A stretch of 64,000 nt of DNA. It comes from Candidatus Binataceae bacterium (GTDB lineage: Bacteria > Desulfobacterota > Binatia > Binatales > Binataceae). The stretch spans positions 54,283-118,282 of the forward strand of contig DASRHP010000005.1 of the NCBI GenBank assembly GCA_035650475.1. Reading direction: 5' to 3'. Shown piece after piece: positions 53,956-62,961 of the stretch. Position 1 is the stretch's first letter; each line of letters opens with the position of its first letter. The notes beneath the pieces were generated by a model, which was not told the origin of the DNA, did no database searches, and was given only the letters and a program-made list of their open reading frames with translations. Position numbers and translations under genes: made by a program.

Positions 53956-56900
53956 GATTCACGGCCGTCGTAGTTGACGCTTTCCGGATCGTCGGGATCG
54001 AGTGAATCAGATTTTGCAGGTCCTTTCCCGGAGAGCAGGGCAAACACCGCAGGCAAAATAAAGAGGGTTGAAAACGACGAGGCACCGAGGCCGCCGATCA
54101 CTGCGAGCCCGAGAGGGGAAGTTTGCGTGCCGCTTGCGCCAAGTCCCGATGCCACCGGAATCATGCCCGCGATCATGGCGAGCGTAGTCATAAGAATCGG
54201 GCGCAGGCGTCCGTGGGCCGCGGCGGCTATCGCGAGAGCCGCGGCGTCTCCGTCGCGCCGGCGCTGGCGTGCAAACGTCACGAGCAAGAGTGCGTTAGCC
54301 ACCGCAATGCCGATGGCCATTATCGCGCCGATAAAAGACTCAATGTTGAGGGTTGAGCCGGTAAGGAACAGAGTCAGAACGACGCCGACGAGCACGCCGG
54401 GGATCGTCGAGACCACAACCAGCGAATCGCGGAGCGATTCGAAGGTCGCAGCCAGCAGCAGCAGAATAACAACTATCGTGAGCAATAGACCCTCGCGCAG
54501 GCTCGCCAGCGTGGACAGCATCTGCTCTATCTGGCCGCGCGTAGCGACCGTAACGCCGCGTGGAGGGGCTCCAACGTTCGCGACCGCTCGCTCGATCGCG
54601 GTGGCGGCACGGCCCAGGTCGCCGCCTTCAACATTAGCCACCACACTGAGAGTACGCTGATTATTGATGTGGTCGATCTGACCAAAGCTCCTCCCAGGAG
54701 CCAGCGATGCCACATCGTCGATCAGGGGCCGCGGAGCGCCGTCGGTCATCACAGGCAGGTGGCGCAGTGTGTCAGCGGACGCCATCAGGTGTTGCGGCAC
54801 AAAGACCCCAACGCGATACGGGACACCGCTTTTCGGATCGATCCAGAAGCTCGGGCTGATGAGCAGGCTCGAGGATGTCGCGTCGGCCACCGATGCGGCC
54901 ACCTGATCGACATTGACGCCGAGTTGTCCGGCTCGGACTCGATCGATCTCAACGTCGACGGTCGGATAGTCCAGCGCTTCCGCCAGTTGAACGTCTCGCA
55001 ACGAAGGAATCTGTCTGAGCGCGGTTTCTATCTTCGCAGTGAAGCCGCGGACTTCCGCGATATTGTTCCCGGACACCGTAATCCTTACGGGGGTCGGGGA
55101 ACCGAGGTTGAGGATCTGAGATACTATGTCCGCCGATTCGAACGAGAACCTCACATCGGGCAGGCGCCGGGCAAGCCTGCTCCGTAATCTTTCCTCAAGC
55201 GCAGGTATGGAGAGCGCAGCGTCCTTATCCAAGGCCACAAGCAGAACGGCCTCTTGCGGTCCTCCGTTCCATAAGAAAATAAGATTGATGGGGTATTCCC
55301 AAGGGGCATTGCCGACCGTAGCGAGTGTGATAAGCACGGATTGGTCGCCCGCCTCCTGACGAATGATGCGGTCGACCTGGCGCACGATATCCTCTGTCCG
55401 CTCCAATCGGGTGCCGGCGGGTGCCCGGATCCGAATCTGGAACTGGCCGGTTTGCGCGACGGGAAACAGCTGCGTCCCAAGGTTTTCACCGATCACAAGC
55501 AGGGCGAGCAGCGATATCGCAGCATAGGTCCCGACGGCAAGTCGCGGGCTGGCGACAAAGCGCCGCACGAGCTCGGAATAGCGATCCTGCCAACGGGCAA
55601 AGACAGTTTCTTCGTCTCGCTCTTCCCAACCGGTTTTCGCAAGCAACCAGACGGTCAGCACCGGCAACAGGGTGGCAGTCAACAGATAGGAGGCAATCAT
55701 CGAAAACCCCACCGCCAGCGCGAGCGGAGGGAACAGGGCACGGCCGATGCCTACCATGAAAAACGAGGGAATGAAGACGGCCAGGACGCACAGCATCGCC
55801 AGAAAGCGCGGTTCAATAACTTCCGCCATCGCATCGATAACGGCTCGCGCAGGCTTTTTCTTGAGTGCCAGGTGTGCGTGGACGTTCTCGATCGCAACCG
55901 TGGCTTCATCGACCAGAACCCCGACCGCCAGCGCAAGCCCTCCGAGGGTCATGATGTTGATGGATTCGCCCGCAAGCCGGAGCGCCACCACGGCTGCAAG
56001 AATCGAAAACGGTATGGTCAGGATGACGATGACCCCGGAGCGCCAATCACGCAGGAAGACCAAAACCATCAGGCCCGTAAGCAAGGCCCCGAGGATACCC
56101 TCCAACATCAGGTCAGTGATCGCGCTCTTAACGTAGATCGACTGGTCGAACTCAAATCCGATGTGAATGTCAGGCGGTATAAGCGCACGCATCTTCGGCA
56201 GAGCGCCCTTTACGGCGTTCACAACATCAAGCGTCGAGGCGCCAGCGCGCATGATTACCGGCATGTAAACTGTGCGCCTGCCGTTCACCAGCGCGCTTTG
56301 ATAGACAACGTCCGCGCCATCAACCACGCGCCCAACATCGCGAATGAACACCGTTGGCCCGGCGCCGGTGCGCAGCGGCACGTTTTGTAGTTCTCGAGGA
56401 TCTCTGACTACCGCATTAACGGAAACGATCGCCGCGTAATCTCCGACCCGTACATTGCCGGAAGGAAGCGTGCGGTTGGCCTTGGCAAGCGCGGCCGCCA
56501 CGTCGCGCGGCGACACGCGGTAGGCCTGCATACGGTTGGGGTCGAGGTCGACCACTATCGTGCGCACCTTGCCGCCGAACGGCGGCGGCGCGGCAACCCC
56601 GGGAAGTGTCGCCAGGAGCGGGCGGACGCGATAAAGCGCAAGGTCTTGGATCGCGGACTGGCCGCGCGTCTCGCTGGAAAAAACCAGCTGCCCCACAGGG
56701 ATCGAACCAGCATCGTAGCGCAGAATAAATGCGGGCAGTGTTCCGGCGGGCATGAAGGCGGTGGCCCGAAAGGTCAGCGCCACCACCTGCGACATCGACT
56801 GTGACATGTCGGTGCCCGGACGAAAGTACAGCTCGAGCATCGCGGCGCCCTGGATTGATTGCGATTCGATGCGTTCCAAACCGGCGACATAAAGGAAGTG

Positions 56901-57107
56901 ATACTCGTAGTAGGTGACGAAGTAGCTCTCCATCTGGCTCGGGGTCATGCCTGCGTACGGCTGGACCACGTAGATCACGGGCACGCCGAGACTCGGAAAA
57001 ATGTTGACCGGAGCCCTCCGGATCGCGAGCCAGGCCGCGAGGATGGTCGCGAACGCGAGGACCACGATTGTGATCGGGCGTCTAAGCGCCAACCTCACCA
57101 GCCACAT
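53952..57107 (-). CDS. RND-family inner-membrane efflux pump
   Basis: 1051-residue proton-driven pump with the usual twelve helices and two large periplasmic domains. The N-terminus (PITIVVLAFATILAAWLA) and the Y-A/E-rich pore region are standard. In helix 4 the motif GVLVDEATVAIENVHA holds one clear Asp of the proton relay followed by Glu, unlike the Asp-Asp of AcrB, and closer to MdtBC-like or uncharacterised branches. The C-terminal tail is short and acidic. It follows the TolC-like gene by 3 bp and shares 4 bp with the adaptor. With ChrB upstream, an oxyanion or metal substrate is conceivable but the permease itself does not prove this. Confidence 0.93.
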   Translation of the reverse strand: MWLVRLALRRPITIVVLAFATILAAWLAIRRAPVNIFPSLGVPVIYVVQPYAGMTPSQMESYFVTYYEYHFLYVAGLERIESQSIQGAAMLELYFRPGTDMSQSMSQVVALTFRATAFMPAGTLPAFILRYDAGSIPVGQLVFSSETRGQSAIQDLALYRVRPLLATLPGVAAPPPFGGKVRTIVVDLDPNRMQAYRVSPRDVAAALAKANRTLPSGNVRVGDYAAIVSVNAVVRDPRELQNVPLRTGAGPTVFIRDVGRVVDGADVVYQSALVNGRRTVYMPVIMRAGASTLDVVNAVKGALPKMRALIPPDIHIGFEFDQSIYVKSAITDLMLEGILGALLTGLMVLVFLRDWRSGVIVILTIPFSILAAVVALRLAGESINIMTLGGLALAVGVLVDEATVAIENVHAHLALKKKPARAVIDAMAEVIEPRFLAMLCVLAVFIPSFFMVGIGRALFPPLALAVGFSMIASYLLTATLLPVLTVWLLAKTGWEERDEETVFARWQDRYSELVRRFVASPRLAVGTYAAISLLALLVIGENLGTQLFPVAQTGQFQIRIRAPAGTRLERTEDIVRQVDRIIRQEAGDQSVLITLATVGNAPWEYPINLIFLWNGGPQEAVLLVALDKDAALSIPALEERLRSRLARRLPDVRFSFESADIVSQILNLGSPTPVRITVSGNNIAEVRGFTAKIETALRQIPSLRDVQLAEALDYPTVDVEIDRVRAGQLGVNVDQVAASVADATSSSLLISPSFWIDPKSGVPYRVGVFVPQHLMASADTLRHLPVMTDGAPRPLIDDVASLAPGRSFGQIDHINNQRTLSVVANVEGGDLGRAATAIERAVANVGAPPRGVTVATRGQIEQMLSTLASLREGLLLTIVVILLLLAATFESLRDSLVVVSTIPGVLVGVVLTLFLTGSTLNIESFIGAIMAIGIAVANALLLVTFARQRRRDGDAAALAIAAAAHGRLRPILMTTLAMIAGMIPVASGLGASGTQTSPLGLAVIGGLGASSFSTLFILPAVFALLSGKGPAKSDSLDPDDPESVNYDGRES

Positions 57108-57109
57108 CG

Positions 57110-58528
57110 CTAACGATTCTCCCTGGTCGCTTCATCGATGCTTTTAAGCAATGGCCCCATGTCGCCAACCGCGCGCGCCAACAACAACTTCGCGCGCCAG
57201 ACCTCGACCCGGGCTACGGCATCGTCTGCCTCCGCCTGCGCGAGCAGTCGAAGAGACTCCGCCACCGGATCGACACCGTAGAGCCCCGCCCTGTATCTGG
57301 CCTCCGCCTGCTCCACCGCCGCATGGCTTGAGTCGAGTTCGATTTGCGTCTCTTTTGCGGTTCGAAAAGCGGCCTTCAGGATAGTGCGGGCCGAATCAAC
57401 CTGGGTCTGAATCTGCTGAACGATCTCGCTGCGGTGGGCTGACGCTATTTTCTTTTCAGCCTTGGCCAGATCGGCCTGCGCGCGAATTGCCGGGTATTCG
57501 AGGATCGGTATGGTGATCACCACTCCGGCCGCCCAATTCGGTGTGTCGGGAACGACGCCCTGGGCGAAACCCAGGTTAGCGCCACCGGTGAACAATCCGT
57601 TAGCACGGCCAAACAGTGCCGCTGCTATCTCGATTCGGGGGATATATTCGAGGATTGCCGCGTGCTCGCGGTCGCGCGCGGCATGGACGGACTGTTCAGC
57701 GGATACGATTGACGGATTGTGAACCGAAATGGACACCGCGGACGCTTCCTCAGGCGGGAGTCGGGTAGCTAACCGGCCAGGCACGATCTGAACGGGTTCG
57801 CCCGCCGCTCCCAAGGCCTCTGCGAGCTGCTCTTCGCTGAGCCCCTTTTGCTCTTCGCTTTTGATCAGATTCCGCTCGGCGGCGGCCGTCTCAGCCGCGG
57901 CGCGTGCCGCATCGGCACCAGGGCGCAGACCGCTGCGAACCAGAGCATCCACTGTGTTCTGGAACACTTGTGCTCGCTTGAGCGCAGCATGTGCTGCTGC
58001 GAGTTGTCGGTCGGCCTGGACCGCCGCTGCAAATGCATCCGCCGCGCCAAATGCCACCGATAGCGCTTCTGCGTCGACACCAGCCTGCGCGCTGCGTCGG
58101 TCGGCCAAGGAAGCGTCGACCAGCGCCATCTTCTGCGTCAGATGGGCGATATCGTACGAGAGAGAAAGGCCCGCGGTGCTACCCCACATTCCGGAGTCGA
58201 ATACGCGGTCTCGCGGCGGACCGGCGATCGGCGGGATCCCCTCCATGTTGAAGTGCGCGCCCGGCACGACGTTTCCGGTCGCACGGTTTTCCTGAAGGCC
58301 GACGTAGCCTGTGGGTATATATTCCGAGCGCGCTATGCCGAGTTTCGCCGCTGCCGCCTCTTCGAGCCCGATTTGGGTGCGCAGGCGGGGATGGTGCGCG
58401 AGCGCGTAGTTGACAGCTTCTTTGAGCGTGAGAGGTTGCTGAAGCTGATCGCCGGGCGTTTGCGCTCGAGCAACCGTCGTCCAGAAAAGCGCAGCCGCGA
58501 GAAGCACGCCTGGTAAGCGTTGCAACAT
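57110..58528 (-). CDS. TolC-like outer-membrane efflux channel
   Basis: 472-residue outer-membrane factor. A signal peptide (VLLAAALFWTTVARAQ) precedes the duplicated TolC fold: two OEP repeats with long coiled-coil helices rich in Ala, Glu and Gln, ending with EVWRAKLLLARAVGDM. Unlike many homologues, no lipobox cysteine is evident at the signal cleavage site. The ATG shares bases with the ChrB stop codon (overlap of one base), so it is translated with ChrB. It provides the exit duct for the RND pump of the same operon and could also serve MacAB or EmrB elsewhere in the window. Confidence 0.9.
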   Translation of the reverse strand: MLQRLPGVLLAAALFWTTVARAQTPGDQLQQPLTLKEAVNYALAHHPRLRTQIGLEEAAAAKLGIARSEYIPTGYVGLQENRATGNVVPGAHFNMEGIPPIAGPPRDRVFDSGMWGSTAGLSLSYDIAHLTQKMALVDASLADRRSAQAGVDAEALSVAFGAADAFAAAVQADRQLAAAHAALKRAQVFQNTVDALVRSGLRPGADAARAAAETAAAERNLIKSEEQKGLSEEQLAEALGAAGEPVQIVPGRLATRLPPEEASAVSISVHNPSIVSAEQSVHAARDREHAAILEYIPRIEIAAALFGRANGLFTGGANLGFAQGVVPDTPNWAAGVVITIPILEYPAIRAQADLAKAEKKIASAHRSEIVQQIQTQVDSARTILKAAFRTAKETQIELDSSHAAVEQAEARYRAGLYGVDPVAESLRLLAQAEADDAVARVEVWRAKLLLARAVGDMGPLLKSIDEATRENR

Positions 58529-59499
58529 TATCGGCTCCGTCTTGCAAACGATTCGTGGAGATCATCGAAGAGTGCGACGGCTCGCACGAGCCTGGTGTCG
58601 TCATCTTTGTGAGCAGTGCATATGCCGGTAATGAGCCGATCGATGCCTGCGACCTCGGGGCGCCCGAACTTTGTATCCTTCAAGTCAATATCGTGGACGA
58701 TTTCGGCGATCGCTCGCAGCGGAGCCGTGCCCAGCCCCATTCGCTCGAGTAGAACCTCGAAGGTGCACCGGTCGCCCTGATGGGTGAACTCAGCTTCGAA
58801 CATGTCGAAGCGGATCTCGTCCTTCTGTGGCCGATAACCTCGCGCAGCCACAAACCTGAACTCCGCCTTCGGGTCGATGAAGCGGCGAATCAGCCACGCC
58901 GACGCCATACGGTCCACGTGGATGCCCTTGCGGGTCACCCAAACGCGGCCTCGAAACTCCGCGGCGTTGGCGCGGGAAGCCGGCTGCTCCCGCGCGGCCC
59001 CGCCAAAGCGCGCCTCCAGTTCGGAAACTAGCCCCTCGGCAGGTTGGCGCCCGAGGGCATCGAAGAAATCGATCGCAACCACTTCGGAAAGTCGCCGACG
59101 TAAACGTTCAACCGCAGTTTGCAGGCTCGGTCCGTGATCGACATTGGATTTGCTGCGCGGCTGCAGCGCCCGCGCGAGCTCGCGCGCCTCCTCTGCGATC
59201 GCCGCGTAGTCCGCATCGCGTGCGGCTCTGAACAGCACCTCGACTTGATCGTTCGACAGGCCATCGATGAAATCGGCCTCGCATATCGAACCCTCAGCCC
59301 CACCTTCCGTGATCTCGCGCAGCGTCCATTGGAAATCCTCAAGCGCCTGATCGTTCTTCGGCAGGACATAGACCGAGTTTTTGATTGCGACGGCGCCTAT
59401 CTTTTGCAGGCGACGCCAGACCTTGACCCGGAAGTAGTCCGGCTTGGGTGGGATCTGATGGATGAGCAGCAGCCAGCGCGGTTCGCCCCTCTCAGCCAT
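58528..59499 (-). CDS. chrB: ChrB chromate-resistance protein
   Basis: 323-residue ChrB-family protein. The N-terminal domain (WLLLIHQIPPKPDYFRVKVW, QKIGAVAIKNSVYVLP) and the C-terminal domain (WVTRKGIHVDRMASAWLIRR, IDPKAEFRF, FTHQGDRCTFEVLL) both match ChrB, a chromate-sensing regulator or accessory factor that normally accompanies the chromate exporter ChrA. No chrA is present here; instead a TolC/RND/adaptor set follows. I start at the ATG at 59499, where homology begins; a longer version from 59559 is possible. The unusual pairing suggests the efflux set handles chromate or a related oxyanion, or that ChrB has another ligand. Confidence 0.88.
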   Translation of the reverse strand: MAERGEPRWLLLIHQIPPKPDYFRVKVWRRLQKIGAVAIKNSVYVLPKNDQALEDFQWTLREITEGGAEGSICEADFIDGLSNDQVEVLFRAARDADYAAIAEEARELARALQPRSKSNVDHGPSLQTAVERLRRRLSEVVAIDFFDALGRQPAEGLVSELEARFGGAAREQPASRANAAEFRGRVWVTRKGIHVDRMASAWLIRRFIDPKAEFRFVAARGYRPQKDEIRFDMFEAEFTHQGDRCTFEVLLERMGLGTAPLRAIAEIVHDIDLKDTKFGRPEVAGIDRLITGICTAHKDDDTRLVRAVALFDDLHESFARRSR

Positions 59500-59642
59500 A
59501 GGCTCAAGATCGGCGTTCGTCGATACAATTGCAAGCCCCCTGTGCATCAAGTGAATCACAGAGCCGAAGTAGCTTCTTTCCGACGCGTCGAGCGGCTGCT
59601 GGAGACGCCCACCAACGGCGTTGATGAAGACCTTCGATCAGT

Positions 59643-60689
59643 TCAGTGCCGGTGGCGGTGGTGCAGATCGGGGGTGTGAGAGTGAGCGTGGGTCAATGGT
59701 TCATGTACGTGTGCATGCGAATGTGGCTCGGCGACGACCTCGTCATGCTCATGCTGGTGATGGTCGTCGTGCACGTGGAGATGTTCGTGGAGCATTGCTT
59801 CGTGCGGGTGCAAATGGGCGTGCTTTTCGCGCACTAAAACCAGTACACCGGCAATCATCAGCACTGTCCCCGCGAGTTCAGATGGGTTGGGGAGCCCACG
59901 AAACACGACCAGCGAAAACAGAGCTCCAACGAAAGGAGCTGTCGCAAAGTATGCGGCTTCCCGGGCCGCACCGAGCATCCGAAGCGCTTTGACGTCCAGA
60001 GTTATGCTGAGGCCATAACAGAGGGCGCCCACGCAGCCGGCAAGCAACAAGGCCGTCAGTGCGGGTATTCTCGCGCCATCGTGCAAGAGGGCCAGCGCCA
60101 GCACGCACAGGCCGGCGGCGGAGGTCTTGATACGGGCGACCGCAACCGGATCGCGCAACGAAAGATGCCGCGTCAGATTATTATCGACGCCCCAACTTAG
60201 GCACGCTCCCGCGACCTCTACTGCACCTAGCCAACTGCCACCTAAGTAACCGGGCTCAAGACTGACCAGCATTCCGCCCAGCATGATCGCCGTGGCCGCA
60301 AGCTTCTCACGGGTACCGAGGTGTTCGCCTAAAAGGCCAACGGCTATCAGTGCCGTAAACGGGCCTTCGAGATTCAACAGAAGCGACCCGGTGAATGCCG
60401 AGATTCGTTGCAGACCATAGAGCATCAGCACCGGTCCGAGAATTCCGCCAAAGAAGATGATTCCGGCGATCGCGGGAATATCGTCCCGACCTATTGGCGT
60501 CTCGCGCGAAGCTGACCAACCGAGCAAGCGATAGGCCGAGAGAGCGATGGCGGCTCCCAGGTACAGGGAAGCAGACAACATTAAGGGCGAGAGATGTTTG
60601 AGCAGCAGTTTCGCTGCCGGAGTGCTTGCTCCAAAGAGCGCCGCCGCGCCCAACGCGTAGCGAACGCCAGCCTGCGCCTGCGTCTCCAA
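59643..60689 (-). CDS. EamA/DMT-family transporter with histidine-rich tail
   Basis: 348-residue inner-membrane carrier with ten helices in two EamA repeats (ALFGASTPAAKLLLKHLSPL and the GACLSWGVDNNLTRH start of the second). After the last helix (AGVLVLVREKH) a tail of about 60 residues contains some 23 histidines, mostly as H-x-H and HH, alternating with Glu and Asp. Such a tail binds Zn, Ni, Co or Cu ions and may sense or deliver them. Start is a TTG at 60689, which has only a weak ribosome site. It is upstream of chrB and the RND set on the same strand with a gap of about 145 bp, so it could head that operon. Confidence 0.85.
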   Translation of the reverse strand: METQAQAGVRYALGAAALFGASTPAAKLLLKHLSPLMLSASLYLGAAIALSAYRLLGWSASRETPIGRDDIPAIAGIIFFGGILGPVLMLYGLQRISAFTGSLLLNLEGPFTALIAVGLLGEHLGTREKLAATAIMLGGMLVSLEPGYLGGSWLGAVEVAGACLSWGVDNNLTRHLSLRDPVAVARIKTSAAGLCVLALALLHDGARIPALTALLLAGCVGALCYGLSITLDVKALRMLGAAREAAYFATAPFVGALFSLVVFRGLPNPSELAGTVLMIAGVLVLVREKHAHLHPHEAMLHEHLHVHDDHHQHEHDEVVAEPHSHAHVHEPLTHAHSHTPDLHHRHRH

Positions 60690-61114
60690 GACTTAGTGCC
60701 CCATCTGCCCTTGGGCTTGACAGATTAGGACAGTTTTCGAGCAATCCGAAAAACCCGACGGGATGGTGAAGCGCATGGCTGTGAAACTCTTTGAATTTGC
60801 CGGATTTTCTGGAGCGGCTCTTCGAGTTCTTGCAGCTCGATCTTCTGCGTGAGAGTGCCATCCGGCATCCGTCGTCGTTGCACCGCGGCGCGCCACCAGC
60901 ACGCTCCGCGTACCCAAATTATCACAGCTTTGCTTGTTGGCGTTGAAGCACTCCCCAAGCTCCGCCACTGCGCTTCTTGCTGAACCAACACCCGCCGCCC
61001 GCCTTCTTCGCTTCGCCGCCGCTCTCAGTGGTGGCGTGTGCTCCGCTAGCACGCCGCGCCAGCCCTGACGGGACGCTTCGCTCTGGCACGTCCTGCCGCC
61101 CGCTCCGCCCACGC
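60690..61114. other. Apparently non-coding or decayed stretch upstream of the EamA gene
   Basis: About 425 bp. Open frames on both strands are present but their products are low-complexity and match nothing I recognise. The sequence lies between an accessory efflux unit and a broken ArdC gene, so it is probably decayed mobile DNA and must hold the promoter of the EamA operon, which I cannot point to. Confidence 0.4.
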
Positions 61115-61370
61115 CTTGGGCGCGAAGGGATAACCGAAGTGGCGCCGTTCGGCAGCGCCGTGTACAGCCGCGAGGAGCTCATTGCGGAGCTTTCAGCCGC
61201 GTTTCTCTGCGCCGAAGCCGGGATCGCGAACGCCGTCATTTCGCAATCAGGCAGCTTACATTGCCGGCTGGCTTCAGCGCCTGCGCGACGATCGCAGATT
61301 GATCGTTCAGGCGGCGGGCCAAGCGCAAAAAGCGGCCGATTACATCCTGAATCGGACTCCCGCCGAGTAA
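61115..61370 (+). pseudogene. ArdC-like antirestriction / zincin-like metallopeptidase, C-terminal remnant with frameshift
   Basis: The frame that begins LGREGITEVAPFGSAVYSRE and continues ELIAELSAAFLCAEAGIANAV matches the C-terminal region of DUF1738/ArdC-type proteins (zincin-like metallopeptidase domain). One base is gained or lost near 61235-61240, after which the continuation NQAAYIAGWLQRLRDDRRLI and VQAAGQAQKAADYIL is in another frame and ends at the stop 61368-61370. The HExxH region and the ssDNA-binding N-terminal domain are not found upstream. ArdC protects incoming plasmid DNA from restriction, so this is a decayed part of a plasmid or integrative element. Confidence 0.75.
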
Positions 61371-61444
61371 ACGCGCGCGGCGGCCGAGCCTTCCGTTCGG
61401 CCGCCGTCTGCTCCTCAGCCTTGGAAGCAGTTGTCGCCTGCGCA

Positions 61445-61873
61445 TTACCGGCGTGACGCCGCGCGGCCGGTCGATTCTGCATCTGGATTCGGTACGCATT
61501 CGGAGCAGACGCTCGACGCCTCGCGGCCGCGGATCACGCTGAGCGCCGAGGCAAGAAGCAGCAGCGCGACGCCCGCGTAGGTCGCTGCGCTCAAATTCAA
61601 CACGAACTTTCCAAGCACAATGGCTACGCTTGCAACCGACGCGAGCATAATCGGCATCAAGCCCTGCCATCGCGCCTGGATCGCAAGCCCCACGAGCGCG
61701 ATTCCGAGCAGAGCTATCGTCAGCGGAAGCAGGTAGCGCGCCGAGGCGAGAAAACCGAGGCCCAGCGACGAAAGCAGCGCCGCGTAGCCGGGCCAGCAGA
61801 GCGGACATCCGAGCACCGGCAGCATCGACGCGATCGCCGCCGGAATCGCAAGAAAGCCGAGCCTGGTTTTCAT
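61445..61873 (-). CDS. MerC-like mercuric ion transport membrane protein
   Basis: 142-residue membrane protein with four predicted helices. The first helix holds a cysteine pair in VLGCPLCWPGYAALLSSLGL, as in MerC/MerT/MerF-type mercury uptake proteins, and the C-terminus carries two more cysteines (SSVCSECVPN) that could pass Hg(II) inside. It is the last gene of a minus-strand operon with a MerR regulator and overlaps the thioredoxin-like gene by 4 bp. I favour the MerC family over MerT because of the four-helix layout, but this is not certain. No mercuric reductase gene follows. Confidence 0.75.
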   Translation of the reverse strand: MKTRLGFLAIPAAIASMLPVLGCPLCWPGYAALLSSLGLGFLASARYLLPLTIALLGIALVGLAIQARWQGLMPIMLASVASVAIVLGKFVLNLSAATYAGVALLLLASALSVIRGREASSVCSECVPNPDAESTGRAASRR

Positions 61874-62226
61874 CGCACTTTCTCCGAAGAATTCTGCGCC
61901 TCAGCGGAATCCCGCCGCGTTGGCGCTTCCCGCAGCGCCGCCAGGATCAACTCAACCGGCGGCACCGCCGCAAATTGCCCCGCATGCGGCTGATAGATGC
62001 GGCAGCAGGCGGCGTCCGCCGCCTCGCTCCCGCCGAGGTCGCGGCCATTTAACAGGAGAGTCGGCGAGCCGTAGGCGCGGACTCGCCCGGGCGCATCCGG
62101 CGACGACCGCTCCCATTCCACCCATCGCGGCGCAAGCCCCAAACGAAGCATCGCCTCGCGCAGGTTCTCGCGCGCCTGACCGGCCGCGGGACAGTCAGCG
62201 TCATAAATCAATTCCACCTGGATCAT
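61870..62226 (-). CDS. Thioredoxin-fold protein of the mercury operon
   Basis: 118-residue small protein with a thioredoxin-like start (IQVELIYDADCPAAGQARE): a single Cys follows the first strand, with C-P-A-A in place of C-x2-C, and a second conserved strand has GSPTLLLNG. A later CC pair (ADAACCRIY) may bind metal. An AAGGAGG site lies before the ATG at 62226, which overlaps the merR stop codon (ATGA). Similar small proteins are frequent beside merR in environmental bacteria; their function is not well established but thiol transfer of Hg is likely. Confidence 0.75.
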   Translation of the reverse strand: MIQVELIYDADCPAAGQARENLREAMLRLGLAPRWVEWERSSPDAPGRVRAYGSPTLLLNGRDLGGSEAADAACCRIYQPHAGQFAAVPPVELILAALREAPTRRDSAEAQNSSEKVR

Positions 62227-62660
62227 TGGAGTTCCTCCTTCCGGGCGCGCGCATCCGGCGCGGCAAGGCTCTCCAGGATCGGACATGGAGCGGTGGGGCG
62301 GCGCGCCTCGCACGCGCGGACAAGCCGGCCGAGGACGCGGCGGATGCGCTTAAGCGCCGCGATCTTCGCCTCCACGTCCGCCAGCTTGCGCGCCGCACGC
62401 CCGCGGACCTGCTCGCAGGAGCTGCGCTCATCGAGCCGAAGGCCGAGCAGCTCGCGGATCTCTTCGAGCGTGAAGCCGAGCGCCTGGGCGTGCCTGATGA
62501 AGCGCAGCCGATCCACCGCGTCGTCGGGAAAGACCCGATAGCCCGCCATCGTGCGCGCCGAGTGCGCGAGCAGCCGGCGCCGCTCGTAGTAGCGGATCGT
62601 CTCGCGATTGACGCCCGCGCGCTTGGCCAGCTCGCCGATCGTGAGCCGCGACGTAGCCAC
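62223..62660 (-). CDS. merR: MerR mercury-responsive transcriptional regulator
   Basis: 145-residue MerR-family regulator. The helix-turn-helix LTIGELAKRAGVNRETIRYY is at the N-terminus, followed by the wing and a long dimerisation helix. The three mercury ligands of MerR are conserved in spacing: the Cys in DERSSCEQV, that in VRACEARR and that in TAPCPILESL. The GTG at 62660 starts 7 nt after the upstream gene stop. Unusually merR is inside the operon it controls, as its second gene, rather than divergent; it would therefore autoregulate itself from the long-spacer promoter at 62962-62993. Confidence 0.93.
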   Translation of the reverse strand: MATSRLTIGELAKRAGVNRETIRYYERRRLLAHSARTMAGYRVFPDDAVDRLRFIRHAQALGFTLEEIRELLGLRLDERSSCEQVRGRAARKLADVEAKIAALKRIRRVLGRLVRACEARRPTAPCPILESLAAPDARARKEELQ

Positions 62661-62667
62661 GATTAGT

Positions 62668-62937
62668 TCACGGAAGCGGCGTGCCGACACCCGCGGCCCT
62701 GAGCGTGGCTTCCGCGGGCCCTGCGCCGGTGCAGCATGCGCCAAGCCTGCCGTTGATTACGACCGCGGGGACAGTGCGAACGCCGAGGCTCTTCGCCCGC
62801 GCCGCGACCGCCGGATCGCGCATATCGAGCACCTCGACTTCGCACGAACTGCACGCGTTTCGCCTTACCATCGCGACCGTCTCGTCGCAGACAGCGCATC
62901 CCGCGCCGAACACCTCGACTCGTCGTTTGTCTGCCAT
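62668..62937 (-). CDS. Small thioredoxin/glutaredoxin-like protein, first gene of the mercury operon
   Basis: 89-residue thioredoxin-fold protein. It has the active pair C-A-V-C in EVFGAGCAVCDETV, a second pair C-S-S-C just after (RRNACSSCEVEV), the cis-proline region VRTVPAVVING and a CC near the end. Two C-x2-C pairs suit thiol exchange and Hg(II) binding. The ATG lies behind AAGGAGG at 8 nt. It is the first gene after the MerR-type promoter, and merR begins 7 nt after its stop. Confidence 0.85.
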   Translation of the reverse strand: MADKRRVEVFGAGCAVCDETVAMVRRNACSSCEVEVLDMRDPAVAARAKSLGVRTVPAVVINGRLGACCTGAGPAEATLRAAGVGTPLP

Positions 62938-62961
62938 AAAGAAACCCTCCTTACGCGCATG

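Noticed and set aside
60725..60991. 88-codon minus-strand frame upstream of the EamA gene
   Set aside because: No ribosome site, no recognised family and a basic low-complexity composition; not enough to call a gene.
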